This document shows, one piece after another, positions 23,429-31,435 of a DNA stretch of 35,199 nt (position 1 is its first letter; every line of letters begins with the position of its first letter). The DNA lies in the NCBI RefSeq assembly GCF_020523825.1, contig NZ_JAJALK010000030.1:1-35199 (forward strand), read 5' to 3'. The DNA is from Methylobacterium brachiatum (GTDB lineage Bacteria; Pseudomonadota; Alphaproteobacteria; Rhizobiales; Beijerinckiaceae). Under the pieces are notes generated by a model. It was given only the letters and a program-made list of their open reading frames with translations, had not been told where the DNA came from and ran no database searches. Position numbers and translations under genes: made by a program.

Positions 23429-24865
23429 ATGGAAGCCTGGACCTTCCCGACCGCCTACGACGACAGCTACTTTCCGGCGGACGACAGCCGCTACTGGTTC
23501 CCCCAGCGCGAGACCATGCTAGCGGGGAAGCGCGAGGCCGCAATACTGGGCCGCCTTCGCGAGGTCTGTAGCTACGCCTACGCCAACGCTCCCTTCTACC
23601 GTCGACGCTGGGATGAGGCCGGTTTCCACCCGTGCCAACTGAAGAGCCTGGAGGATTTCGAGGATCGGGTGCCGGTGGTCACGAAGGCCGAGCTGCGGGC
23701 GTCGCAGAACGCGGCCCCGCCTTTCGGCGATTATCTCTGCGTGCCGGACCGAGAGATCTTCCATATCCACGGCACGAGCGGCACCACCGGTCGCCCAACC
23801 GCCTTCGCCATCGGCCGCAACGACTGGAACGCCATCGCCAACGCCCATGCCCGTATCATGTGGGGCATGGGGATCCGGCCGGGCGACATGGTCTGCGTCG
23901 CCGCGATCCTCAGCCTGTACATGGGCAGCTGGGGGGCGCTTGCCGGGGCGGAGCGGCTGGGTGCCCAGTCCTTCCCGTTCGGCGCCGGCGCGCCCGGCAT
24001 GACCGCCCGCTGCGCCCAGTGGCTCGCGAGCCTCAAACCCGCGGCCTTCTACGGTACGCCCACTTACGCGCTGCACCTCGCCGAGGTCGCTCGCGAGGAG
24101 GGGCTCGACCCGCGCAGCTTCGGCCTGCGCATCATGTTCTTCTCGGGCGAGCCCGGCGCTTCCATCCCCGGCGTGCGCGACCGCATCGCCGAGGCATTCG
24201 GCGCCAAGGTGTTCGATTGCGGCTCGATGGCGGAGATGTCGCCGTTCATGAACGTCTCGGGCACCGCCGAGACTCCCGGCATGCTCTGCTGGCAGGACGT
24301 GGTCTACACCGAGGTCTGCGACCCGGCCACGATGCGGCGCGTGCCCTACGGCAGCCGCGGCACCCCGGTCTACACGCACCTGGAGCGCACCTCGCAGCCG
24401 ATGATCCGGCTCGCCTCGGGCGACCTGACCCTGTGGACCGACGACCCGACCCCGTGCGGGCGAACCTATCCCAGCCTGCCGCAGGGCATCTTCGGCCGGA
24501 TCGACGACATGTTCACGATCCGCGGCGAGAACGTCTATCCGAGTGAGATCGACGCTGCGCTCAACGCGACCGCCGGCTACGGCGGCGAGCACCGCATCGT
24601 CATCAGCCGCCAGGCGGCGATGGACGAGCTGCTGCTGCGCGTCGAGGCGGATGACAGCATCTTCGCCCGCGGTCCCGAGGCCGTCGAGGCGTTCCGCCGC
24701 GACACGTGCCACCGGCTTCAGAAGATGCTGGGCCTCCGGGCGCAGGCTGAGATCCTGGCAGCCAACACCTTCCCGCGCACCGACTTCAAGGCCCGCCGGG
24801 TGATCGACGATCGGGCGGTGTTCCGCGACATGCACGCGCAGATCGCCGATCGGGGTGCCGCGTGA
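23429..24865 (+). CDS. hcl: 2-hydroxyisobutyrate-CoA ligase, phenylacetate-CoA ligase family
   Basis: A 478-residue AMP-forming ligase of the PaaK type. Features are YANAPFYRRRWDEAG near the start, the P-loop IFHIHGTSGTTGRPTAFAIG, YGTPTYALHLAEVA, and FFSGEPGASIPGVRDRI. The C-terminal domain begins GRIDDMFTIRGENVYPSEID. The ATG at 23429 has GAGGAGG five bases upstream and is preferred over a GTG two codons earlier. In Aquincola tertiaricarbonis a ligase of this family, encoded with the mutase genes, makes 2-hydroxyisobutyryl-CoA from the acid, CoA and ATP. Its position between hcmB and meaH supports the same role. It overlaps meaH by four bases. Substrate by context. Confidence 0.85.
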   Translation: MEAWTFPTAYDDSYFPADDSRYWFPQRETMLAGKREAAILGRLREVCSYAYANAPFYRRRWDEAGFHPCQLKSLEDFEDRVPVVTKAELRASQNAAPPFGDYLCVPDREIFHIHGTSGTTGRPTAFAIGRNDWNAIANAHARIMWGMGIRPGDMVCVAAILSLYMGSWGALAGAERLGAQSFPFGAGAPGMTARCAQWLASLKPAAFYGTPTYALHLAEVAREEGLDPRSFGLRIMFFSGEPGASIPGVRDRIAEAFGAKVFDCGSMAEMSPFMNVSGTAETPGMLCWQDVVYTEVCDPATMRRVPYGSRGTPVYTHLERTSQPMIRLASGDLTLWTDDPTPCGRTYPSLPQGIFGRIDDMFTIRGENVYPSEIDAALNATAGYGGEHRIVISRQAAMDELLLRVEADDSIFARGPEAVEAFRRDTCHRLQKMLGLRAQAEILAANTFPRTDFKARRVIDDRAVFRDMHAQIADRGAA

Positions 24866-25842
24866 CCCCTTCCAGCGATCTCGTCGAACGCGTCGCGGCC
24901 GGCGCGGTGCCGGCGATCGGGCGGATGATCTCCCGGGCCGAGGCCGGTTCCCCGGAGGCGCGCCCGGCGCTCGCCGAGATCTACCGTCGGGCAGGTCGCG
25001 CCCATATCGTCGGTCTCACCGGCGTGCCGGGCAGCGGCAAGTCGACCCTCGTGGCGACGCTCACGGCCCATCTGCGCCGCGCCGGCCAGAAGGTCGGCGT
25101 CGTGGCGATCGACCCGTCAAGTCCGTACTCGGGCGGCGCCATCCTGGGCGACCGGATCCGGATGGCCGACCATGTCTGCGACGCGGGCGTCTACATCCGC
25201 AGCATGGCGACCCGGGGCGCCATGGGCGGCATGGCCCGCGCGGCGCTCGACGCCGTCGACATCCTCGACGTGGCGGGCTTCGACACCGTGATCATCGAGA
25301 CGGTGGGGGTCGGCCAGGACGAGGTCGAGATCGCCCGGGCCTCACACACGACGATCGTGGTCTCGGCTCCGGGCCTCGGCGACGAGATCCAGGCGATCAA
25401 GGCCGGGATTCTGGAGATCGCCGATATTCACCTCGTGTCGAAATGCGACCGCAGCGACGCCAACCGCACCCTGACCGACCTGAAGCAGATGCTCACCCTC
25501 GGCGCGCTGACCGCCCGCCATGCGGAGTGGCGCATTCCGGTGATCGGGCTGTCCGCCTACAGGGGCGAGGGCTTCGAGACCCTGATGGCGGCGATCGAGA
25601 ATCACCGCCGCGTCGCCCTCGAGACCGAGACCGGGGCACAGCGCCGGCACGCCATCGCCCGCTTCCGCCTGGAGAAGACCGCCGAGAACCTGCTGGTCGA
25701 GCGCTTCACCCGCGGCGCGCGGCAGGTTGTCGAGCCCCTGGCCGATCGCCTCAGCGCCCGCGCCGGCGATCCCTACGGCCTTGCCACCGAACTCCTCGAA
25801 CAGGCCCTTGCGCCACAGCACGAACCCGGAGCACCGACATGA
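24862..25842 (+). CDS. meaH: MeaB/ArgK-type GTPase, mutase chaperone
   Basis: A 326-residue SIMIBI GTPase. Walker A is GLTGVPGSGKSTLVATL (residues ~51-67). The switch regions include VAIDPSSPYSGGAILGDRIR and IIETVGVGQDEVEIA. The base-recognition element appears as LVSKCDRSD, where many relatives have NKxD, so the first residue of that motif is Ser-Lys-Cys-Asp here. The C-terminal arm is helical for dimerisation. Such proteins load adenosylcobalamin on acyl-CoA mutases and eject damaged cofactor. The GTG start overlaps the ligase stop, and the TGA stop overlaps the hcmA ATG (ATGA), so it is made together with its mutase client. Confidence 0.9.
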   Translation: MTPSSDLVERVAAGAVPAIGRMISRAEAGSPEARPALAEIYRRAGRAHIVGLTGVPGSGKSTLVATLTAHLRRAGQKVGVVAIDPSSPYSGGAILGDRIRMADHVCDAGVYIRSMATRGAMGGMARAALDAVDILDVAGFDTVIIETVGVGQDEVEIARASHTTIVVSAPGLGDEIQAIKAGILEIADIHLVSKCDRSDANRTLTDLKQMLTLGALTARHAEWRIPVIGLSAYRGEGFETLMAAIENHRRVALETETGAQRRHAIARFRLEKTAENLLVERFTRGARQVVEPLADRLSARAGDPYGLATELLEQALAPQHEPGAPT

Positions 25843-27530
25843 CCAGTCTCATCGATCGGAAAACCGTCGAGGCGCTGCGCTCGGAGGAGGCCGAGTGGGA
25901 GCAGAAGGAGGTCGGCGCCTTCCTGAAGAAGCAGGCCGAGCGTAAGCCGGAATTCTTCACCCTCGGCGACATCCCGGTGAAGCGCGTCTACACGGCCGCT
26001 GACGCCGCCGAGACGCCGATCGAGGATATCGGGCTGCCCGGCCGCTACCCATTCACCCGCGGTCCGTACCCGACCATGTACCGCTCGCGGAACTGGACGA
26101 TGCGCCAGATCGCCGGCTTCGGCACCGGCGAGGACACCAACAAGCGCTTCAAGTACCTGATCGCACAGGGCCAGACCGGCATCTCGACCGACTTCGATAT
26201 GCCGACCCTGATGGGCTTCGATTCCGACCATCCGATGAGCGAGGGCGAGGTCGGGCGCGAGGGCGTGGCGATTGACACGCTCGCCGACATGGAGGCGCTG
26301 TTCGACGGCATCGACTTGGAAGAAATCTCCGTGTCGATGACCATCAACCCGTCCGCCTGGATCTTGCTCGCCATGTACATCGTCCTGGCAGAGAAACGCG
26401 GCTACGACCTCGACAAGCTCTCGGGGACCATCCAGGCCGACATTCTCAAGGAGTATATGGCGCAGAAGGAGTACATCTTCCCGGTGGAGCCGTCGGTCCG
26501 GATCGTGCGCGACTGCATCACCTACTGCGCCAAGCACATGAAGCGCTACAACCCGATCAACATCTCGGGCTACCACATCTCCGAGGCCGGGTCGTCGCCG
26601 CTCCACGAGGCGGCCTTCACGCTGGCCAACCTCATCGTCTACGTCGACGAGGTGCTTAAGACCGGTATGCCGGTCGACGCCTTCGCGCCGCGGCTCGCCT
26701 TCTTCTTCGTCTGCCAGGCGGACTTCTTCGAGGAAATCGCCAAGTTTCGGGCGCTGCGGCGCTGCTACGCCAAGATCATGAAGGAGCGTTTCGGGGCCAA
26801 AAACCCGGAATCGATGCGCCTGCGCTTCCACTGTCAGACGGCGGCCGCCTCGCTCACCAAGCCGCAGTACATGGTCAACGTGGTCCGCACCTCGATGCAG
26901 GCGCTCGCAGCCGTGCTCGGCGGCTGCCAATCGCTGCACACCAACGGCTACGACGAGGCCTTCGCCATCCCCACCGAGGACGCAATGCGCATGGCCCTGC
27001 GCACCCAGCAGGTCATCGCGGAGGAGACCAACGTCACTCAGGTCACAGACCCGCTCGGCGGCTCCTACTACGTCGAGAGCCTGACCACCGAGTACGAGAA
27101 GCGTATCTTCGAGATCCTCAAAGAGGTGGAGGAGCGCGGCGGCACGCTGAAGCTCATCCAAGAGGGGTGGTTCCAAAAGCATATCGCGGATTTCGCCTAC
27201 GAGACCGCGATCCGGAAGCAGACCGGCGAGAAGCCCGTGATCGGCGTCAACCGCCTCGTCGACGACACCCCGGATCCGAAGATCGAGACGCACCCCTACG
27301 ACCAGTCCACCGCAGACCGGCAATGTGCTCGCACCCGCCGGGTCCGGCAGGAGCGCGATCCGGTGAAGTTCGACCTGCTCCTGCAGCAGCTCGTGGCGGT
27401 GGCTAAGGATCCGGCGCAGAACATCATGCCGATCACTATCGAGCTGGTCCGTTCGGGGGCAACTATGGGTGACATCATCGAGACGCTGAAGAAGGTCTGG
27501 GGTACCTATCGGGAGACGCCGGTCTTCTAG
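25839..27530 (+). CDS. hcmA: 2-hydroxyisobutyryl-CoA mutase large subunit
   Basis: A 563-residue acyl-CoA mutase barrel domain without a B12 domain. It converts 2-hydroxyisobutyryl-CoA to (S)-3-hydroxybutyryl-CoA with HcmB. The substrate pocket reads YRSRNWTMRQIAGFGTGEDT, where methylmalonyl-CoA mutases have Tyr before AGF; Ile91 here matches Ile90 of Aquincola HcmA. QTGISTDFDMPTLMG places Asp118 at the position of HcmA Asp117, which binds the substrate hydroxyl. NISGYHISEAGSS and RLRFHCQTAAASL are the conserved catalytic and CoA regions, and the end is KKVWGTYRETPVF. It overlaps meaH by four bases. Codon use is strongly GC-biased, like hcmB and hcl. Specificity is inferred from these two residues and the operon. 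Confidence 0.93.
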   Translation: MTSLIDRKTVEALRSEEAEWEQKEVGAFLKKQAERKPEFFTLGDIPVKRVYTAADAAETPIEDIGLPGRYPFTRGPYPTMYRSRNWTMRQIAGFGTGEDTNKRFKYLIAQGQTGISTDFDMPTLMGFDSDHPMSEGEVGREGVAIDTLADMEALFDGIDLEEISVSMTINPSAWILLAMYIVLAEKRGYDLDKLSGTIQADILKEYMAQKEYIFPVEPSVRIVRDCITYCAKHMKRYNPINISGYHISEAGSSPLHEAAFTLANLIVYVDEVLKTGMPVDAFAPRLAFFFVCQADFFEEIAKFRALRRCYAKIMKERFGAKNPESMRLRFHCQTAAASLTKPQYMVNVVRTSMQALAAVLGGCQSLHTNGYDEAFAIPTEDAMRMALRTQQVIAEETNVTQVTDPLGGSYYVESLTTEYEKRIFEILKEVEERGGTLKLIQEGWFQKHIADFAYETAIRKQTGEKPVIGVNRLVDDTPDPKIETHPYDQSTADRQCARTRRVRQERDPVKFDLLLQQLVAVAKDPAQNIMPITIELVRSGATMGDIIETLKKVWGTYRETPVF

Positions 27531-27641
27531 GAGGACTTCGGCGTCTTTCAGATCGTGAGCTGCGCTTAGGCCCCAGTGCCCCGTCGCCCTCTTCAGGATA
27601 CGACATCAACGTCGCTCGCGGATACTCTGTGGGAGGGTCAG

Positions 27642-28262
27642 ATGACGGGTTCTCGGCTTTCGCAAATCGCGGCCCACGCTGGTGACCATGGCCAGACCGG
27701 CCTCGATAATGGGTTACGCGTGGACAAGGATAATCCCGTCATCCAGGCCCTCGGCGCAGTGGACGAACTCAATAGCTGGATCGGTGTCGTGATCGCGCTG
27801 TCGGGATCCGATAAGATCCGGTCGTTTCTATCGCTGGTCCAGCATGATCTGTGCGATCTCGGTGCTCAGATCAGGGGCCCCGGTACGCAGCGCTTGTCGC
27901 CAGATCACCTCGCGCGGCTAGAGATGCTCGTCGCAGCGCTCAACAGCGAGTTCGGTCAGCTGAAGGAGCCGATCCTCCCAGGGGGCGTTCAATCGGCGGC
28001 ATTCGCACACGTGGCGCGAACCGTCTGCCGACGCGCCGAGCGGGATCTCTTCACGCTGTTCGAGGCGGCCAACCGGTTCGACGGTCTGCCACTTGCCGAT
28101 CGGCCGCCCGCGACCGACGATTTCGGTCTCCCGTATCTCAACCGGCTCTCCGATCTACTGTTTGTCGTCTCACGCTTCGAAAACTGCAATGCCGGGCAGA
28201 CAGACGTCATGTGGAGGCGCGAACAGAGTCTGAGGTCATATCCGGTTCGGGTCGGGCGATGA
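27642..28262 (+). CDS. ATP:cob(I)alamin adenosyltransferase, PduO type
   Basis: A 206-residue protein. The N-terminal motif IAAHAGDHGQTGLDNGLRVD corresponds to the TKTGDxGxTGL nucleotide loop. IQALGAVDELNSWIGVV and HVARTVCRRAERDLF are the other conserved regions, with the LNRLSDLLFVVSR segment near the end. The ATG at 27642 has GGAGG upstream. The enzyme makes adenosylcobalamin, the cofactor of HcmAB. It lies 111 bases after hcmA and overlaps the next gene, a sensible mutase-support gene. Relative to common PduO proteins the first motif is more divergent (AHAGD for TKTGD). Confidence 0.85.
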   Translation: MTGSRLSQIAAHAGDHGQTGLDNGLRVDKDNPVIQALGAVDELNSWIGVVIALSGSDKIRSFLSLVQHDLCDLGAQIRGPGTQRLSPDHLARLEMLVAALNSEFGQLKEPILPGGVQSAAFAHVARTVCRRAERDLFTLFEAANRFDGLPLADRPPATDDFGLPYLNRLSDLLFVVSRFENCNAGQTDVMWRREQSLRSYPVRVGR

Positions 28263-29365
28263 ACGGATTGGCCGCCAAGCCGACGGATGAGGTGCGCATA
28301 CGCCGGAGCGGACGGCTCGGGCATCTCACTTTGAATCGGCCCGCGGTGTTGAATGCCCTGACACCTGGCATGGTCGCCCAAATGCTCGCGGCAATCACGA
28401 CGTGGGAAGTCGAGAGCGGGATCAGCGCAATTCTCATCGATGGCGCAGGAGAACGGGGTTTCTGCGCGGGCGGCGACGTCAGGATGCTGCATGCGAGCGG
28501 CCGACGCCGGGACGGATTGGCCCAGCGCTTCTGGCATGACGAGTACGTGTTGGACGCGCTGATTGCCCGCTGCACGCGTCCGGTGATCGGGATTATGTCG
28601 GGGATCGTCATCGGGGCCGGACTGGGATTGACCGGGCACGCGTCCCACCGGATCGTCACTGAGGATCTGCGCCTATCGATGCCGGAAGTCGGGATCGGTC
28701 TGATCCCGGATGTCGGCGCGACTTGGCTCTTGTCCCGGGCTCCCGGGGAATGTGGGACCTATCTCGGGCTCACAGGCGCGTCCGTCGGCGTCGGCGACGC
28801 GATCGCGCTCGGATTGGCCGATCTGTTCATCCCCTCCGCGCAGGTGCCCAGGCTCGTTCAACGGCTCACCGCTTCGGAAAGCGATATCGATGCCGGAGGG
28901 ATTGGCGATATCCTGACCTCGTATGCGGAAACGCCCAACACAGCGTCTCTCATGGATCGGCGCGCCCTCATCGACCGCTGCTTCGGCTTCGACAGCTTGG
29001 AAGAGATCGTCGCCGCGCTGGCGCGCGAGGACGACGCGTGGGCCGGCACCGTGCTCGCCCTCCTTCGAACCCGATCACCGACCAGCCTCAAGATCTCGCT
29101 CGCCGCGCTGCGGGCCGCGCGGGAGCTAAGCTCCCTCGAGGACTGCCTCAGGCTCGAATTCCGGCTGGTGTGCCGGATCCTCGACGGCCATGATTTCTAC
29201 GAAGGTGTTCGGGCCGTCGTCATCGACAAGGATCGCACCCCCCGGTGGAAGCCAGATCGGATTGAGGACGTGTCGCCGGAGATCGTGCAAGCCTATCTCG
29301 ATCTGCGTGATGCCCCGGAGGTCGCGTTCATCGCCCGTCCGGCGGATGCGGCGCCGGCTGAGTGA
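28259..29365 (+). CDS. 3-hydroxyisobutyryl-CoA hydrolase family protein (copy 1)
   Basis: A 368-residue crotonase-fold protein of the HIBYL-CoA hydrolase group: GERGFCAGGDVRMLH, then DLRLSMPEVGIGLIPDVGAT, and near the end FRLVCRILDGHDFYEGVRAV followed by VIDKDRTPRWKP. This length and the MPEVGIGL.PDVG motif separate it from ordinary enoyl-CoA hydratases. Known family members release 3-hydroxyisobutyrate from its CoA ester in valine breakdown. Its ATG overlaps the adenosyltransferase stop, placing it in the mutase locus, so it may act on 3-hydroxybutyryl-CoA or on a by-product of the mutase. This is inference. A paralogue lies at 30128-31183. Confidence 0.85.
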   Translation: MNGLAAKPTDEVRIRRSGRLGHLTLNRPAVLNALTPGMVAQMLAAITTWEVESGISAILIDGAGERGFCAGGDVRMLHASGRRRDGLAQRFWHDEYVLDALIARCTRPVIGIMSGIVIGAGLGLTGHASHRIVTEDLRLSMPEVGIGLIPDVGATWLLSRAPGECGTYLGLTGASVGVGDAIALGLADLFIPSAQVPRLVQRLTASESDIDAGGIGDILTSYAETPNTASLMDRRALIDRCFGFDSLEEIVAALAREDDAWAGTVLALLRTRSPTSLKISLAALRAARELSSLEDCLRLEFRLVCRILDGHDFYEGVRAVVIDKDRTPRWKPDRIEDVSPEIVQAYLDLRDAPEVAFIARPADAAPAE

Positions 29366-30099
29366 TGTCCGGACGGACGGCAACCCTCTACGGGGTCGGC
29401 ATGGGTCCTGGCGACCCGGAGCTGCTGACCGTGAAGGCGCAGCGGATCCTGATGCGCGCGCCGGTGCTGGTGCATTTCTGCAAGCGCGGGAAGCGCGGCA
29501 ACGCCCGCACCATCGCGGACGCGATCCTGCGCGATCCCGCCCGCGAGATGCCGCTGGCCTATCCCTACACCACCGAGATCCACCCGGAGCATCCCGACTA
29601 CGTCGCGGCGCTCGCGGCGTTCTACGACGATGCGGCCGGGCAGCTCGCGGACCATCTCGGCGCCGGACGCGACGTGGCGATCCTGTCGGAGGGCGACCCC
29701 TTCTTCTACGGCTCGTTCATGCATCTCTGGCGGCGCCTGAAGGACCGCTTCACCGTGGAGGTGGTGCCGGGCGTGACCGGCATGTCCGGCTGCTGGACCC
29801 GGGCGGGGACCCCGATCACCTGGGGCGACGACGTTCTCACGGTTCTGCCGGCGACTCTGTCGCTCGATTCACTTACCGAACGCCTGCGCGGGACCGACGC
29901 CGCGGTCGTCATGAAGCTCGGACGGCACCTGCCCAAGGTGCGCGCCGCGCTGGCGGCGGCCGGGCTGCTCGAGCGCGCGGTCTATGTCGAGCGCGGTACG
30001 ATGGCGGGCGAGCGCGTCGTGCGGCTCGCCGACAAGTCAGACGACGACGCCCCGTACTTCTCGATGGTGCTCCTGCCTGGCGAGGGACGCAGGCCGTGA
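29365..30099 (+). CDS. cobI: Precorrin-2 C20-methyltransferase
   Basis: A 244-residue SAM-dependent methyltransferase of the tetrapyrrole methylase family. The SAM-binding start is TLYGVGMGPGDPELLTVKAQ. YPYTTEIHPEHPDYVAAL and AILSEGDPFFYGSFMHLW follow, then VEVVPGVTGMSGCWTRAG and VVMKLGRHLPKV, in the order expected of CobI. It adds the C20 methyl group in cobalamin ring synthesis. The ATG sits in TGATG with the hydrolase stop, so it belongs to this operon. It is the only corrin-ring gene in the window; the rest of the pathway must be elsewhere or incomplete. Length is normal for the family. Confidence 0.9.
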   Translation: MSGRTATLYGVGMGPGDPELLTVKAQRILMRAPVLVHFCKRGKRGNARTIADAILRDPAREMPLAYPYTTEIHPEHPDYVAALAAFYDDAAGQLADHLGAGRDVAILSEGDPFFYGSFMHLWRRLKDRFTVEVVPGVTGMSGCWTRAGTPITWGDDVLTVLPATLSLDSLTERLRGTDAAVVMKLGRHLPKVRAALAAAGLLERAVYVERGTMAGERVVRLADKSDDDAPYFSMVLLPGEGRRP

Positions 30100-30127
30100 T
30101 CACAGCGGGGCGCGTCCCGGCTCGCGG

Positions 30128-31183
30128 TCACCCGAAATTCGGCTCCGGATCTCCAGTGGGCTCGAACGCGGAGAGAATCGCGGTGCGGTCGACGTCATCG
30201 AGTGCGGCGGGCTGCCAGGCCGGACGGTTGTCCTTGTCGATCAGGACGGCGCGCACACCCTCGTAGAAATCATGGCCCCGCATAATCCGCGTGACCAGGC
30301 GGTACTCCGTCGAGATCGCCTCCAGCAGGGTCAAACTGAGGCCACGCCGCATCTGCTCGTGGGCGAGGCAGAGACTGGTCGGTGAGCGGCTGCGAATGGT
30401 GCGCGCAGTCGCGGAGGCGAAGTCTGATCCGGCAACCGCATCGAGGTTGGCCAAGACGGCTTGAACGCTGTCGGCCGAGAAGCAGGCGTCGAGAAGGGCT
30501 GCCTCCAGCACCACCGGGCCAGCGGATGGCCAAGGGGCGGCGTGAGCGGAAAGGACCGTGTCAATCGGGCCTTCCTCGGCGAGACCGTCGAGTATCGCAG
30601 GGAAGTCCGCGGCGTTCGCAGCATGCGTAGCGAGACCCAGCGCGAGGGCGTCCCCCGGGCCGATCCTGTTGCCAGTCAGCGCGAGATAGGTGCCGCTATG
30701 GCCGGGTAAGCGCGGTAGCAGGTAGGTGGTGCCGACATCCGGGATGAAGCCGATGCCGACCTCCGGCATCGCGAAGGCGTAAGTCTCAGAGGCAACCCGG
30801 TAGCGGCCGTGAACCGAGATGCCGACACCACCGCCCATGGCGATACCGTCGATAAGCGCGATGATGGGCTTCGCGTAGCGGGCCATGGCGGCAACGAGGT
30901 CATACTCGCTGCGCCAGATCTCGAACATCAGCTCGTGCTCGCCGGCGCGAGCCGCCTCGTAAATGCGCCTGACGTCGCCGCCGGCGCAGAACGCGCGTCC
31001 GCCGCTACCCTGAACAACCACGCGCGTGACACGCGCGTCATCCTCCCACGCTCGCAGCTGCGCACGCATGGCCTTGATCATGCCGAGGGTCAGAGCATTC
31101 AGCGCCTTGGGGCGATTCAGCGTTACAAGGCCGAGCGCCCCACGTCGCTCAAACTCCACTTCGTTGGAACTGGCCATTTTCAT
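30128..31183 (-). CDS. 3-hydroxyisobutyryl-CoA hydrolase (copy 2)
   Basis: A 351-residue protein with GGRAFCAGGDVRRIYEAARA, IALIDGIAMGGGVGISVHGR and FAMPEVGIGFIPDVGTTYLL. The C-terminal EYRLVTRIMRGHDFYEGVRA continues into VLIDKDNRPAWQP. It is a better match to the standard hydrolase than copy 1. It converges with cobI and is not in that operon. Start uncertain: ATGs at 31195, 31183 and 31177 all lack a clear ribosome-binding site; I chose 31183. It would act in valine catabolism or in hydrolysis of hydroxyacyl-CoA in this locus. Confidence 0.88.
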   Translation of the reverse strand: MKMASSNEVEFERRGALGLVTLNRPKALNALTLGMIKAMRAQLRAWEDDARVTRVVVQGSGGRAFCAGGDVRRIYEAARAGEHELMFEIWRSEYDLVAAMARYAKPIIALIDGIAMGGGVGISVHGRYRVASETYAFAMPEVGIGFIPDVGTTYLLPRLPGHSGTYLALTGNRIGPGDALALGLATHAANAADFPAILDGLAEEGPIDTVLSAHAAPWPSAGPVVLEAALLDACFSADSVQAVLANLDAVAGSDFASATARTIRSRSPTSLCLAHEQMRRGLSLTLLEAISTEYRLVTRIMRGHDFYEGVRAVLIDKDNRPAWQPAALDDVDRTAILSAFEPTGDPEPNFG

Positions 31184-31342
31184 CAGGACGTGCATTTGAG
31201 CGTCACACAAAATTGAAGCTCCCGTTCAGCAAAGCTCGGCCGTTCGGTTCTTCGGGCACTCGTATACACGTCTCGAGATCCAGCATGTAGGCACAAACGC
31301 TGCGCGAGGCGCGATTTCTGGCCGCCTGCTGATCATATTGGC

Positions 31343-31425
31343 TCGTAAGACCTCGGCCCTCAGGGCGGGGATACAAGCGCCTTCTGCAACGCATCGCGTT
31401 GCAGAACACGTCGTGAACGTCTAGC
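31343..31425 (+). repeat. Left-end relic of a TnpB element
   Basis: The plus strand reads cgtaagacctcggccctcag, then ggcggggatacaagcgcctt, then gttgcagaacacgtcgtgaa and cgtctag. This aligns with the left end of the intact element at 33640-33715 (ggggatgtaagcgcac, then gttgcagaacggaacatgaa and catctag). It aligns also with the left end of the miniature element on the opposite strand (31715-31793). No tnpB follows it; it abuts the right end of the miniature element, so an insertion or deletion joined two elements head-on. Confidence 0.55.
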
Positions 31426-31435
31426 TTTTCGGTTT

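Noticed and set aside
23519..24835. A 438-codon open frame on the minus strand over the ligase
   Set aside because: Shadow of hcl; no motifs.
25773..27323. A 516-codon open frame on the minus strand over hcmA
   Set aside because: Shadow of hcmA caused by GC codon bias; no family resemblance.
24855..27530. An apparent 891-residue protein ending in the mutase
   Set aside because: The first ~330 codons are an out-of-frame reading of meaH. The true hcmA start is the ATG at 25839 overlapping the meaH stop.
25839..27530. Methylmalonyl-CoA or isobutyryl-CoA mutase
   Set aside because: The pocket has Ile instead of Tyr/Phe before AGF and an Asp at the hydroxyl-binding position, both marks of 2-hydroxyisobutyryl-CoA mutase; the neighbours agree.
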